DNA of 64,000 bases. It comes from Pseudisothecium myosuroides. Its lineage: Eukaryota; Streptophyta; Bryopsida; Hypnales; Lembophyllaceae. Location: contig OX637295.1 in assembly GCA_951799445.1 (NCBI GenBank), forward strand, positions 23,746,001 through 23,810,000, written 5' to 3'. Position 1 is the first letter of the stretch. Each line of letters opens with the position of its first letter. The position numbers and the translations under genes were made by a program. The notes below the pieces were generated by a model that saw only the letters and a program-made list of their open reading frames with translations, did no database searches and was not told the origin of the DNA. Shown piece after piece: positions 45,332 to 59,044 of the stretch.

Positions 45332-46799
45332 TAAATTCAATTCTTGAAATTGGCAATCTTCTATAGATTTTTCCTTGTAGAAAATGCCAATTGAAATACC
45401 AACCTATACTTGTCCTAGTTCTTAGAGTTGTGTGAACTTAATTTTGTAGGACCAAAATTGCTTCAATTCATGCTTCAAAAAATTAACATTAAATAATAAC
45501 ATTATTTTTTTTTGGAGCAACACAATTCCAACGCCAAAAATTGTAGCATATATGTGAATAAAGGTCTATAATCTAAGATATGCATGTATTTATATTTCAA
45601 AATGTGTGTTAATAATAGTGTGAAAGTATTGGTGTATCATCAATTTAAAGAAATTGACACTGAATGACTTAATGACCATCAAACAATTGCAAGATCAAGA
45701 CTTGATGAGGAGTAAGAATTCAATCATTCATGTATCTAAGTCTTGATAGAAATTAAAGTCGCTTTGTTCAAGTTCTTCCCTTGAACTATTTACCCAACAA
45801 TCCTATATAACAGATATTTTGTTAAAATAGTGGTATTCTACAAACTTGGCACTTTTACATTTAGACCATGCAGCTTGAATTGTATACTATTCGTAGATTT
45901 TAGATTGTGCGGTCTGAAATCTATACTTATCCTTAGTATACTAATAAATGAATAAAAAAATGGCATATGGAATAGGCCTTTTTAACAAAATATTTGCTAT
46001 ATGTACTAACTTATCAACATTGTATTTAATCCAATTGCATTCCATATATCATACCAAGAGACTCTTTAATTTGATTTGTCTCTTCTTGTGTAAATATTGA
46101 GAATACATGTACCCTATTAGAATTACCTCTTGGACTATTCATTTCAAGTTTCTTCTCAACTTTGTTCAATCATTGTGTACTAGTGTCATTGCAAGAATGA
46201 GTGGTTGTTTTGTTCTACTTTGACTGTTTTTAGCCCTTTTTTTAGGATACTTTAAAATTAGAAGAACATTTTTTTTAAATATTAAAAATATGAACAATGT
46301 ATACACTTGTAAGGAGAACGTAGGAAAAACATTAAAAGAAATTTTGAGTAGTTAAACTAGGAAAGTGCTGAATCGCAAGAAAATACATACTTTGACGTTT
46401 TAATTTGTAAAAAATAGGACAAACAATTTCCCCAAAAATAAAAATTGTCCATTTGGGAAGATTCATAGTGAAGAGACTTCACCAAAAGAATGATCTTGAA
46501 ACCATTTTCAATGTTCAAAACAATAGAGCCCTATTTGCATGTACGTAGAGAACATAAAATAAAAGGGACTCCATAGTACTAAAATCCTTAAAATCCATTT
46601 GTGAGGCATTAATTTAATCTATTATTAAATATAAAATGATTTTTTTCTAATTTCTAAAAAATATGAGGTATGATTACACTCAAGACAAACATCTCCAATA
46701 AAAATTTCAACTTCATGTGAGTCATGCTTCAAAAGTTATCGCAAAAAAAAGCTTTAGCACTCCAATATTTATAAATTTCTAGTACTGATGTTTCTTGCA
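45332..46799. other. AT-rich spacer with a worn TIR element
   Basis: Counterpart of 4999-6465. A degenerate GGGTGAATGC-type element spans about 46187-46806. No gene is seen. Confidence 0.35.
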
Positions 46800-47343
46800 A
46801 TGACCCAACATAGTGTGTTGTACTTTTTTGTGATCAATTGGTCTTTTAATGCAAAGAACGCCCTATTAAATTTCTATTCTTGTACAACAATTGGTTTGTC
46901 TACCTTGGTCAAAAACGTAATGGCAAGTTCTGGAGTTGCGTTCATGCCATTGAAAGGCCACGGAAGATGCAGGAACCTCCTTGAAGCATTGTTAATTCTA
47001 GCTTTGAAAATTGTCCCCAAGTTTGAAATTATTGTAGGGGCAAGAAATTTCTAACTAATAAACACAAAACGGGTGTAATTTTGAAAGAATTCAACAATCT
47101 CAAGATCACATTTTAGGCAAACCGTATTCAAATAAATAGGTGGTGGTTCATTTGTATCTATAAAGTAGCCCATTTGCTTCAATTCTCTTCCAATGCATAA
47201 GTTATAAAAATGGTGTATAGAGTTTGCAAATTTTTTTTTCCGTTGTAGTCTGTTTTGATGACTTTTAAGTCTTCAAGGCCTAACAACTTCTTGACAATGG
47301 AGGTTGTCAATGAATCGTCCCACTTTAATATTTTTCTGCACAT
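46800..47343 (-). pseudogene. Decayed protein-coding relic of unknown family (A' copy)
   Basis: From ATG 47343: KILKWDDSLTTSIVKKLLG, LEDLKVIKTDYNGKKNLQT, then after a frameshift ELKQMGYFIDTNEPPPIY, CLKCDLEIVEFFQNYTRF, a TAG, TIFKARINNASRRFLHLPW, TPELAITFLTKVDKPIVVQ, a second TAG, KFNRAFFALKDQLITKK. It is uninterrupted by the element seen in A. Family unknown. Confidence 0.45.
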
Positions 47344-48640
47344 GGATGTGCTTGAGACTTTTAATTTTAATTCTACAAAAATAATAAAAGAGTACTTTGT
47401 CTAATATGCGTGGAATTAATTGCGAAATAAATTGACTGTTGGATTTTTAGATTATAAAGTGATTGCAAGAAACACCTGCTAGATTGATTGCTCTCTAAAT
47501 TTCAAATGCTATAATGTTTAATTACAAATCTTATGCCCAAATTTTTTTTAAACTAGACGTCTTGATTGTAATCATATTCCTTATTTTTTAGAAATTTTAA
47601 AAAATAATTTTATATTTAAAAGTCAATTATGGTAATTTGGCACACTTTGATGTTTAGGATTTTTTTATATAATTTTCAGCTAAATTTTTGTGGCATATTT
47701 CTATAGTAGGCAAAAATGTTCCTACCAATTGACATCTAAAAAACATTATTTTATGTCGTCTACGTTGATGAATTAGGCCTTCCTTGCACATGCACTTCTA
47801 AACATTAATAAGAGATGGTTTTGACCTAATTTTTTTGGTCAAATCTCATTACGAGGAAGTCTTTCCAAATAGCCAATTTTTAGTTTTAGTGAATTTTTTT
47901 TTTTTTTTTTTTTTTACAAATTAAGACGTCAAAGTATGTATTTTTTTAGACATATTCTTGGACATAAAATTCTGGTGAAGAAAATACATACTTCATAAAC
48001 ATGTGCTTCACAAACATGTCCATACTTTATAAACATGAATTTCATTTTTGTGATACAACTACGGCAAAAAAAATTGTGATGTACACGTACATACAATACT
48101 AAAATCTAGGAGAGGGGTGGATTTATGTTCTAGGAGACCATGCAAAAGGATTGGAATGCTGCCAACTTAACTAAAATAATTGAAACTATTAATATGAGAA
48201 ATAGCGTAAATGTCAAAGTGACTTGTCAAATTCTGCCAATTTATCCGCCAATTTATCTGAGATTTGGGATTTGGATCATTTAGTAGACTGAAACTTGCAC
48301 GCATTGCGGCAAATGCAGAGGTATTATGGACAATTTCATTAAAATGGCAGTATTCTAAGTGCCATTTCAATGGTGTGCCATTTTGACCATCTAGGACAAG
48401 TATAGATTTCAGAATGGGCGTTGCAAACCATCTAGAACAGGTATAGATTTCAAAACAGGCCATTTTAAAAGAATATTGCCATTTTAATGAAATTGGCCAT
48501 TATTATAAAAACCTTCAGACTGAGGCTAGTTCTGTTCCTTTTGTCGATTGGGGAAAGTCATGAAAGGCAGATCATGCATTCATGCATGAGTATGAAGATG
48601 AAGATTGACCTCTGGAATGCGTCTCAATTGATCGATCGAA
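47344..48640. other. AT-rich spacer upstream of PLATZ (A')
   Basis: Counterpart of 7346-8605. It includes a long T run at about 47890-47915 and the TATAGATTTCAAAA repeats near 48390-48460. No gene is seen. Confidence 0.35.
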
Positions 48641-48770
48641 ATTCGCAATGCTAGTAATACTCTGGACTCGGTGGGATTGTAGTTACGAGCAGAGGGCATC
48701 AAGCTTCCCGAAATGAAAATGCAAAATCCGCAGTCCCCTAGATCGTCTCGTCGGGAGGGTCATGCTTCAG

Positions 48771-48997
48771 CATAAAAGAGAGAATCACTTGGCCTTCTTT
48801 CACAATTTCACAATTTGCCACAGCAGTACACAAGTTCTTAGTTTTTCTAGGTTCCAGCTTTTTGCCAAGCTGTCTAGCCAGCGCTTTGGTTGAGCTTGCT
48901 GAATAGAATTGCACTCTTCACGCACATTTGCGTCGTTTGAGCTCAATTACAGGTGCTGGACGATCGATCAATTGTATTGCATCATATCCACACTCAG
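48771..48997 (+). promoter_or_regulatory. PLATZ promoter and 5'UTR first exon (A')
   Basis: CATAAAA at 48771-48777; the untranslated exon ends CACTCAG at 48997 before GTAAAA. The acceptor is TTTTGCAG, ending 49941. Almost identical to A. Confidence 0.5.
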
Positions 48998-50008
48998 GTA
49001 AAACTTTATTCACTTGGTTTCTCTCAAGCTAGGATGTACTGTATATATAAGAAGCCAGGGTCTGTCATCATAGCACGTGATGTTAGATACATAAGTCCCT
49101 GCAAATCATACGTACACACATATATACCAGGAGCCAGAGTACTGTAAAATTTTGGGGACTTTTTTCTGTCTGAAATTAAGAATTGTTGTCGAAAAGAACG
49201 CATCTGTGCCGGAATATGTTTTCATTAGTCTCACTCATGATATGGTTTGGCTCTTGCAACACAATGATCGACCTGGCGTGTAGATTGGGAGAAGTTAGTT
49301 CTACTTTAAATTCAGCTTTTCATGTATGCAGAATTGCAGACCCGGCTTCTTTAGGGTATGGAAGGCGACAAAGTACTTTCTGAGTTTCTGTTGTACAGAT
49401 GAACCTTGTTTATCAATACTTCAAAGAAAGAGAGGAATGAGATCAATCCTTGAGACTTCCGCTTTTTAAGTTTCCGAAACTAAATACTTATTAGACCTTG
49501 AATTACTAGTAAGATGATCCAATTTATCACAAACTCTTTTCGCTCCTTAGCTGGCGTACAATGTATCTTAGAATCTAAGAATGCAGCTGAATAGAAATTC
49601 TCTATATAGCATGGCTTCTAGTTTCAGAGTGCGCTTTGGTCACCCAATAGCAAACTAATGTCTTTGCTAAGTTAACTATGCTATCTGCTGGTCGACTGTC
49701 GCAAAAGGATTCGAGCTGCTTTTTGCGGCAATTCACGTCCTCCCTAGTTTGCTTCAGTGTCTGGCCTTTTTAACTTTTTGCTTGTGCAGCCTCAGACAAT
49801 GAGTACTTTTGTAAATAAGAACCATGAATACTTTCTTTTTGCAGACTGATGTGAATTCTTTTAGGGTATTTTGTTAAATAATTACCGCAACTACATTGCA
49901 CACCCTTGTTGACATAAACCATGATTAATCCCCTTTTGCAGGGTACTGCTGACGATAATTTTCTACCCATTTGATTCTTTGATTCCCCACCTGAATTGCT
50001 GTTGCATC

Positions 50009-51558
50009 ATGGCGCAAGACAATGATTATGAGATCTGGACGCGCTTTGTGGAAGCCAACTACCTGGTCGACGCCAAAACATACGAAGGCAAGTGCCCCAC
50101 ATGCACCTCGCCTAGAGACTGCAACAACTACTACTGCCTCCAGTGCAAGCTCGGCGGACTCTGTCCCATGACATTTCGAGTAAACGGGCCGCACACTGGC
50201 CATCGCTGGTTGCAGGTAGGGTCGATTTCGTGAAATTGGCAACATTTCAAAGCAAAATTTTTCACTTCCATGTACATACACCTCTAAATTGTAGCGCACG
50301 GCCTGTATGGATTTATATTTCTAAACGCACGATCGATCTGAAGAGTGCCGAAGCTATGCAATCCCCCCAATGTAACGAAACTGCCGTCCTTGATGCAGGT
50401 TCGGCGCCAGTCCCACAAGAGCGCCGTCGACCCGGAGGATCTCGCCAAATACCTCCCCCACGAGAGCACCAAGCACATCCAGAAATGTTTGTTGAACACT
50501 GGCAGCCTCTGCTACCTCCGAACTGACCATCAACACCAGGCAGCGACAAGCTCTCGACCCCCCGCCAAGCGCGCTAAGACCGGCCGTGGGCATCCCAGTC
50601 CACTGAAAAGATGTGAAGCCTGCAACAAGGTCATTGCGAACTCCCAGGATTGGAAGGGAGACTTTCTCTTGTGTTCTGTGGAGTGTCTGATCACGCTAGC
50701 ACAACGGCAGCCGGGAAGGAATCTCCTCCGAATGCCACACGGTGCCTTGGCTCGCACTAATGAGTTCCCACAGACGGCACTTGAGAAAATCAAAGGAAGG
50801 CAAGCTGGGTCAAGTTCTAAGTCACGTTCTAAGGCTCTGGCTGTGATCAATGATCGCTCTGGAAACTCTAGTGGTGGTGAAAATGTTGCAGCGGAGCCTC
50901 CTGCAGTTCGTGTCTCCAGTGGTCGAAGAAGTGTTGCAGCGGAGCCTCCTGCAATTCGTGTCTCCAGTGGTCGAAGAAGTGTTGCAGAGGAGCCTCCTGC
51001 AGTTCGTGTCTCCAGTGGTCGAAGACGTGTTGCAGAGGAGCTTCCTGCAGTTCGTGTCTCCAGTGGTCGAAGAAGTGCTCCAGTGAATTACCGGCAGCTT
51101 CACCGTGGAGGAGCTGGTTCTCAGACTGCAGCAGTTGCAGGAACTAGAGGTACTAATTAAACGTCTATTTTGTTGGATTGATGGAATTCCAGTACTTTGG
51201 CACATTTCATGCAGTATGTACGACCTGAAATAGATGAAAGTTTATGCCTAGTTTCTATACTGAAATTAGACCCTCGTGAATTAGGATGCATGTCACCAGT
51301 TTTGACCCTAGAATTGAGCCAACGCAATGAAATTGACGTTTACTGGTGGTGGGACTAGCTGGTGCTACAACTGCAGCAAAAACTCGAGCATCTGGTGGTG
51401 GATCATCACGGCGTGGTCGAGCAAATCGGACGCAAGCTGCTCCGGATTACTCTGCTTACCCACTTGGATATCGAAGTGCGGGATTATATCATCTGATTGC
51501 GGCGCTCAAAGCCAACGGCGACTGGGATCTGCATCTCGGGAACCTTGGGAGGGACTAG
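50009..51558 (+). CDS. PLATZ zinc-binding transcription factor (A' copy, expanded repeat)
   Basis: Exon 1 is 50009-50215 (69 residues), the intron 50216-50398, and exon 2 from 50399. Zinc-ligand patterns are as in the other copy (KCPTC, YCLQC, HTGH, RCEAC, LLCSVEC). The Ser/Arg-rich tail has four units of a 16-residue repeat VAAEPPAVRVSSGRRS (about 50884-51075) where the other copy has one; the extra 144 bases keep the frame. Unspliced it stops at 51160 (322 residues). With splicing from 51149 to 51359 it ends at 51558 (385 residues). Both copies look functional; substitutions are few (for example I/V in ANYLIDA/ANYLVDA and R/V before NGPHTGH). Predicted nuclear, DNA-binding. Confidence 0.85.
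50884..51075 (+). repeat. In-frame 48-bp coding minisatellite
   Basis: Four near-identical 48-bp units based on GTTGCAGCGGAGCCTCCTGC and CCAGTGGTCGAAGAAGT. They differ by a few substitutions (VAAEPPAIR, VAEEPPAVR, VAEELPAVR). One unit only in the copy at about 10905-10952. Confidence 0.9.
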
Positions 51559-52259
51559 TTGCCACGATATTGATGGGCTTGCCTGTTGTACAAACTACCA
51601 AATTACCTGAGGTCAAAGTTGTGGAATTCGAATTTAATGGGGACCTTGGGAGTTGGGAGGGACTAGTTGCATCTATTTCTTATGCCCTTAAAAGTTGTAC
51701 ACAGTAATGTTTAGCAAAGTACCGGTGCATAAAGTTGAGGAATTCTTCCAATTTAATGAAATTGACGCATATTTGCATACGGCAATGAAGGTGACTGCAT
51801 GCTTATATATGTACGTATGTTTGGTCACAATGTTCACTGCTTTAGCATAATTTTCAGAGTTTGGTACTTTCTAACTAGTTGTATGCTATAACTGTGCTAT
51901 GTATGCATGTCGATCAGCTTGAGGTGAATTGACCACATTCCAAATTTTTTGGTTCATAGTATACTGTTTATTTTGTGTTGTGGTTCACATTTTGCCAAGA
52001 CTCCCGCAAAGACTATCACACACATTTTCTTGAATGAAAAGTCGTAAATGGTGCCGGACCATTTGTCCTCGGCATACTACGCCTCTCTTTATTCTAGAAC
52101 AAGAATACAAGCAAACAAGCAACTCACACCTCCTTCTCATAAGCGTGTACTTGAAGGGGTCTCCTGATGGATGAAACGAGTCACTTATAGTTTGCAGAAA
52201 TCGAGCTTTGTGTATTTAGATGCTGGTTACAATATTTTGCGAAATCTAACCCTCCCATA
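51559..52259. other. PLATZ 3' flank (A')
   Basis: Counterpart of 11436-12049, with about 90 extra bases near 51890-51965. No gene is seen. Confidence 0.35.
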
Positions 52260-54110
52260 TTAACAAAATTGATCATTATGGAGTCTGAGCATTTGAATGA
52301 GACAAAATTGGCGCTTTGAGTCACGCCATCGTCACAATGAAAGGTGACCAGCGCTGTTGGAATGGAGAAACTGAAATTGCGGCACAACAAGAGCTGCAAT
52401 TCGTTCCACCTCGATCTCTTAAAGAAGCTGTGTCGTCCATCCCCATTGTTGTAAGTCTGACAAGATTAGAGCCATTGAGGACATTGAGGAAGTTTGCCAT
52501 GAACTATTATGAGTTTTGACAAGAATTGTGACGTTCACTTGTGCAATGCTGCAATTAACATTTAACATGATTGGTGAAAGTAAACATTTCACGTCAATGG
52601 CAAACTTCATCAAGTACCAATTTAATTTCGTTCAATTGGCGATATTCCAGAAGCCAAACATTGTGACATATATCTTTACAATGGACTAATTTCAGGCCAC
52701 AAATAAGGACTCTAGTATAGATTTTGGTTTAGTTCGTGCCAAAGTAATGAAATATCGCCAGTTTAACAAAACTGATGTAAAATGAATACTCAGCTTTACC
52801 GAAAATGTTAACTTGTGTGTGCACCTTAAAAAGAGCCAAAATTGTGGAGTTCCACCAATTCAAAGAAATTGACCATGATCTTCGCCAGGTGTTGAGAGAA
52901 ATGTGGCAGACAGAAGGGTGGGATGCATTGGTGATGCCCTCACTTCCAAGTTCCAACACTTCCTGACCAAGTCCGGGTTTGAGGAAGGGAAGAGGTTCGT
53001 TGCAAACAATCATGCTTTTGAGAAAAATTAGACCACCAAGAACATCATGCCGGAGATTGATCAAGGGGAAGAGTAAATAATGAAAAGTCTGAAATTAAGC
53101 GAGCTCTCCTTGTCGCAATATGTTTCAAGTAGTAAATAATTACTTGACAATGTTTCAGCAATTTCATAATAATCAATAATGAGTTCTCCCTGCGATCAAC
53201 CTTCTTTTTGTTGTCTCCCAATTGCAGTATTGCACCTTTCTATGGTTGATGTCCAAAATCGATGAAAAGTCGATCATTCTTGAAATCTGCTTGTGGGTGC
53301 TCACCTGGATACCACTCGTGCACATGTGCTAATTTAGGTATGGTTAAAGAGGCAGGACTTGAGTGCTTGGCTTCCATGCTGAAACGCAACGCAACATGGC
53401 TTGTGAAAAATAATCATTTGCCTGTGCTGTCGATGCTTCGAGCACTGTTATGAAACTCCTCAGCTCTTGGGACGTTAAACACTTTATTGACCCATGTACA
53501 AGGTTTATTCATTTGACGTGCAGCGTCAAGATCGATGTTGGCCGGATCTCATCAAATACACACTTTTCCAGAATAACAAAACATGTATCTATTATGCTCA
53601 TCTACTGGAACGGAATGTGGGAGAAGATTGTGAAATTAAACAACAAGATGCACCCTACAAATTTGCAGGTTGCCAAGCATGCCAAAAAATGATTTAACAT
53701 TGGTGTACTCTTTTTTAAGAATCTGCTACTTCTAACGTCGACCTCATTCAACAAGCAGTGTCATTTTTCCCTCTGAGACTGAGCCGGAAGCCTCCATTCC
53801 CGCATCCCTTCGTGATCTTGCCGATCTTTCAGATCTTTCCTCTCCGTCGTCACTACTGCTGACGCCCTGGCGCTTCTGGGATTCTTCGAAGATGCAGAAT
53901 CAGGAAATGAGTACAAATCATCATCTCTCACGCCATATGTACAATGACTTAACCGGTGGACTCAGAGGCTCCAGGTCCGGGCTGCCCAACCACCGGCCAT
54001 GGCTTTCTGCAGAGAAGGATTGTTGGAAAGGGCCACTTGTGCAGTGTCTATATACAAGAAACATTTTTCATGTCCCTTGTACGCACTGTAGCAGAAATCC
54101 CCTGCAACTC
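52260..54110 (+). other. Exon-like conserved block, unidentified (A' copy)
   Basis: Same segments as 12050-13895. Here YKVYSFDVQRQDRCWPDL continues in one frame to DAPYKFAGCQACQKMI, while A has two single-base insertions near its end. A 12-base in-frame difference lies near 53825 (LADLSDLSSP versus LADLTDNPLILSSP). ANLGMVKEAGLECLASMLK is at about 53330-53390. Identity unknown. Confidence 0.35.
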
Positions 54111-54422
54111 AAGGTAGTAGCTCATAAACCGACCATCTAAGAGCTGTTTGCCATTTCGGGGAAGCTAAACTCTTTAAAACAATTTTCAGTAAATTTTAGT
54201 AGGAAGAAAAATGGAATTTGCATCTCACCCAGGTTGTTTCATATTTTTTGAACCTTTGTGGAATTAGTTATGAATTTTTGATGTTGAAACGAAGTGGTCA
54301 CTAAAAGCGACCACCTCTTGAAATGTACACTGTTGGTACTTAGAAGAAAGCAAAATGTGCCTCTATGCCATGATCGGTTTTACAACCCGGTCGCTTTATG
54401 AGCCTACTTACCTACTTACCTT
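54111..54422. mobile_element. AAGGTA-ended TIR element (A' copy)
   Basis: Counterpart of 13896-14198, with the end phrase CTACTTACC doubled at 54404-54420. Confidence 0.65.
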
Positions 54423-55246
54423 TTTACCTCTTTTAACCAAACACAGGGAATGTGGTTGTCAGAAGGAAAGGTGATAAATGGAATTTTATTAAGGGGGAAA
54501 TTTGTGCATTTCTTAGTGTTATTTGAAGATGTCCCTACATCCAAATCAACTCAATTGATGGAATTCAATATTCTAGATTGTAGATTTATGCCTTTAAAAT
54601 CTAACTTCAATATAGATTTTAGCGCGCATAAACACTACAATTGGTAGATTTTGGAGGCTAAAATCTAACTAATATGCAGATTGTAAATTTTGATTAGCAC
54701 ATTTTAGAAATTTTGATTTGGACTTTCTTCTAGATTTTAGGAGTTCAAAATATTAGAGATATCGAATTACTTTTGTTAGTTTGTACTTCTCTCTAACTCT
54801 AGGTTATATTTTTAAAATAATTAAGAAATGTCTTTCTAATTTCAAAATTTTGTAGAAAAATAAGCATTAATACTATGAAACCACAAACAAATCAACAAGT
54901 GTTTCTTACAATCACTTAGCAACGCAATTGGGTTGAGAGTCTACAATGGGTACTATGCATAATATAGTGCAAAATAGACACAAAAAGGAAATTTACACCA
55001 TAGGTCAAGAACGTAAAAAGTATATTGGACTAGTTGGTGACATACATGGCAATCCAAACATTGTATTCTTACATATGTAGTTGACATTTTTTATGTCATA
55101 TTGGCTACAACTAGCCCATACTTGAGAGCACATTGTAAACATGCCATACTCACAAAAATGCAAATATGACTTGCTGGAGGAATAGGATGATCATATAAAT
55201 GATATAACTATTTCACGCCCAAGAGACTACCATAATGAATGTCAAG
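54423..55246. other. AT-rich 3' flank of SKP1-like copy S6
   Basis: Counterpart of 14199-15003; no gene is seen. Confidence 0.35.
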
Positions 55247-56413
55247 CTAATCCATGGTTTCGTCATCAAAAATCACGTCCTCCATCTTCAACGCCTCCTT
55301 GCGGAGATCTATGTCATCCATCAAGTCCTTGAATACGTCCATATCCGTCGGGTCCAACATGCCACATGTTTGTAACACAAGAGTGTTGACCAAACCAATA
55401 TCTATATGCAAGAGAATGATGGCAATTTGTTGATGCATATTGTAGGGATCATAGAGGTTGGCGAGCTCCACATAGAGCATTTGGGCATCCGCGTCATACC
55501 GCCAAGGGCTCCATTCTCCATGGTGAAATCTTTGGACCACTTCAATCTTCATCTTGAGTTGAAGCTCCGTTGGCAATGACTGCACAAGGGAAGCTAGAAT
55601 TTGGCTCTCCTTTCCAATGGAACGTCCCTCTCCTCTTGCCAAGTCATTGGTGGAGTTGAAAATTTGTTGAATTTCCCCAAATGTCTTCTTGGCAATCATC
55701 ATTGCTACGTTTTGATAGATCACATGAAGCAAGGTCTCAATATGCATGTAGTCGGCCGCCTAGTCATCACACACACAATCAATTTCTTTTTTATGACCAT
55801 GACCGTTGCTCTAAGCCCACAAGGTTCATAAATAGGAAAATAATGTAGATGGAAAACTCAAGCAAGGTGAGTCTTTGTAAAGCACACAATCTTAGCTAAT
55901 TCCAAAATGGTTGTGCATGCAAAGAAGAACGTGATCTAGAAGTAGTATGTGCTATCAACTAGAAACAAGAACTAAAAGTGTAGCAATTACATTCATGCAC
56001 AAGAGCAATCTCACTAAAGTAGGTCAACACAAAACATATCAAAGAAGGTGAATTCTTGAGAACATGTGAACAAGAAAAATTTGGAAGAGAATTACTCCTC
56101 CAAACGCAAGGTTCACGTTGCAATGTTTACAAGCTAGGAGCTGCAATGTAAACTCAATCCATACCATAAGCAAGTCGTAGAGATTGTCCATATCGACCTT
56201 CACCGATTTGGCACCCTTCTGGACACAGCACTGGCAGCATTGAAGCACTTGTCCCAAAATGTGGCTCGACACATTTGGCAGTGGGATGGGGCTATCAATG
56301 CCCACATCCTCCATCACGTTCCTCACAAACTGGGACTGCAATGCCACATCCTCATCGACCTCAAAGATCTCACCACTGGCGCTACTCAACTTCACAAAGC
56401 GTTGTGCAGCCAT
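55247..56413 (-). CDS. SKP1-like protein with novel C-terminal extension (copy S6)
   Basis: Predicted 253 residues from exons 56413-56165 and 55759-55247. Counterpart of S2, with small changes: QVLQCCQCCVQKGAKSVKVD in the loop and DLMDDIDLRKEALK near the end. Same intron borders, same SKP1 fold (residues 1 to about 127), same unrecognised extension with SLPTELQLKMKIEV and HGEWSPWRYD. An SCF-adaptor role is inferred from SKP1 homology only. Confidence 0.85.
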
Positions 56414-56555
56414 GTTCAACTCAAGGCTCTTGACCTCTAAATGACAGAGTGCAATAACTATTCTTGAGCTCAGGAATTAACAGCTTTGACTCTCTGATGG
56501 CAGGAGGCAACATGTGACTTCTCAAAACTGTGGACTAGCGGAAGGTCGGGTGGCC

Positions 56556-56648
56556 TTATATAGGCTTGAATGCCTGACTTTAGCAAGCCTCGGTGGAAAA
56601 TAGGGTATTTTGGACATGTAACTCAAGTAATCTCGAAAGTCAGTTTTG
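56556..56648 (-). promoter_or_regulatory. Promoter of SKP1-like copy S6
   Basis: TATATAA on the minus strand at 56562-56556 and the shared box at 56629-56648 (one change, AATCTCG). Confidence 0.6.
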
Positions 56649-57007
56649 TGAGATTTTTGGTTACCAGTAATACTAACTAGTGGATGGTTGCCACAACAGT
56701 TTCCTAAGTATTTAATTCTTAAAAACTTTGAAATTGGATGCGGAGTATTTTTTTGGTTGTGAGTTGGACTGCCACAATATATAGTCTATAAACCCCTCCT
56801 CACAGAGGGCTTTTCGTTGGTACCAAGAACCTGATGAGGGGATGCAAAATCTACAAGATCTCACTATAACAAACAAAACAAACAACAAACAAACAAACAA
56901 CCTAACTTGAGGTTTAGATTTTGTTAAATTGATGAAATTCCGTGTTTCAATGGCACGTTTTAGGTTGTGCCTCACGAATCATAAATCTATACTGTCTAGT
57001 CTAATCT

Positions 57008-57965
57008 TTAATAACCCCTAAAATCTCATTGTCCCCTCGAGGGACAAAATCACAAAATGGATTTTGGATAGGTTCCTATGGTCTCAATTTTCATTGTGAA
57101 TTTTAGAAACCTTTTTGGAAGATAGAAAATCACATCCAAATTTTGGAAATATAAGTTTTAAGTCAATCCAAACCCCAAAAGAACACATTGTACAATCCTA
57201 AGTCCAAAATGGGTTTTGTCAAGCAACACCAACAAAAAGAACAATGTATCAAATCAATATTTTCAAACTTTTCATAGAAAATACTCCAGTAGTAAAGTCT
57301 ATTTGGATGGGTTTTGAATTTCTTCTATCTGAATAAGTAATGAGAAATTTATGGACAATCTAGTTTGGAGGGCAATTTGTAAGCATGTTTGTGAAAAAAA
57401 TAAACTTATAGGATCCATTTTTGAACTCAACTTTGACAATTTTTCAAAATATGTTATTTGATAGGGTTTAGTTCACTTGCTAGAACAATCTTGGCAATTT
57501 AATTACTAAGTTTTAATTCCATCTTAGAGATATGAACAATTTGGTTTTCCATTCGTTATCAAAGCTATTTCTACATTACAATTTTTTAAAGAGAGAAGAT
57601 CAAAAGTGTGTGTGTTTTGAAAAAAAAATATGAACTTTGAACTCAATTCTTCAACATAAAAAAATTGAAATTCCGAATGTTGTAGTGCAAATTTTTATGC
57701 TAAGAAGATTCAAGGCCTTAAAATTCAGGCATATAAGGTACTAAGAATCCTAATTTCTTGACTTCAATTGCAAGACAATATTTTACAAGCTACACAATAA
57801 AAGTTTTTGAAATTTCTTCCACTCATTTTTATACCAAGCTAGTACAAGATCCTACGGTGACATAAGCAAAAAGAATGATTTCTAAATATTTTTTGCAATT
57901 TGCAATAAAAATGATAGTTCTCGGTAGAGTTTGATAAAAGAAGGACTTTGTACCCTAACGTTTAA
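57008..57965. mobile_element. TTAA-flanked TIR element, worn (A' copy of 16762)
   Basis: TTAA at 57008-57011 and 57962-57965, with TAACCCCTAAAATCTC at the left end. No coding sequence. Confidence 0.6.
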
Positions 57966-58146
57966 TAAGTTTTTGTTGCTAGGATTCAAAGGGTCTTGCA
58001 AAGGATTTTTTTTTTGCATGATAGTTCTCAATTTTAGAATTGAATTAGCTTTAGTCAATGTTCAAGCGGCTTGACAGTCAAGCAACTCACGACTAGAAGG
58101 GAATTAAAGCTTTAGTACAATTTTACCAAAATTAAATTTAAATCTT

Positions 58147-59044
58147 TTAACCCTTGAAGGACCATTGGTATTTTTTAAGAGAATTTATCAAAAATTTCCA
58201 TTTCTTGGTGCATGGGCCAAAATCAAAACTAAAAATTGTATTTTTGAACTTCAACTATTCAAAAAATTAGTAGAATATTACATTAATGAGTGGAAAAAGT
58301 TTCAATCCAATTGATCACATAGATCAAAAGGTTATTATGTTTGAGGTAGAGAAAAAAATTCTTTTCATTCCTCAAACTATGAGCCCTCTTGGAGTCAATT
58401 CTTTTCTCTACACCATAAGTACTACCTTTACATCTTACAAGGTTCTCTTACAAAAAAATTTAGAAATAATAGGAGGTCACTCATCTTCTTCAAAACCACT
58501 ATGTAATACAAGAAGTTCAAAAAAATTGACAATAAACTAGTCAAATTTTGATGACCTTGTGCATTGAGTCCATTTTCTTTTTGAAATTGGAATAGCAAAA
58601 ACTTGGACACAAACATTTTCAAGTGTGTAGAAAAAATTACAAGAATTTTGAAAATGCAACTTTCAAGATAATAGTGATTGTAGTTAGATATAAATGTTTT
58701 ATTCCAAACTTGTTGGAAACAACATGGTAGAGTCTCAAGTGACTCCTTTGGGAATGGGATTTTTTGTTCTAAAAGTAGTTTCAAGAAAAAAATTGCACTA
58801 CATATTAAATCATGTTGAGCGTTACATTACTTACATGCCAAATTTTAGAAGTAGATGAGGAATTTTGCAAAAGTTGACCAAATTGTCAAAACTTCTCAAA
58901 TTCTTGGAACTTTTTGGATAGTACAACTTTTATTCCAGGCATCCACTTGGAATTCTTTTACATTCCCACTACGGGGTTGGATTTCTATTAACATCTTTTG
59001 TAAAACATCCATTCATTTTTAACATTTGGTCCTTTAAGAATTAA
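58147..59044. mobile_element. TTAA-flanked TIR element (A' copy of 17904)
   Basis: Left TTAACCCTTGAAGGACCATT, right TTTGGTCCTTTAAGAATTAA; TTAA at both ends. Confidence 0.6.
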
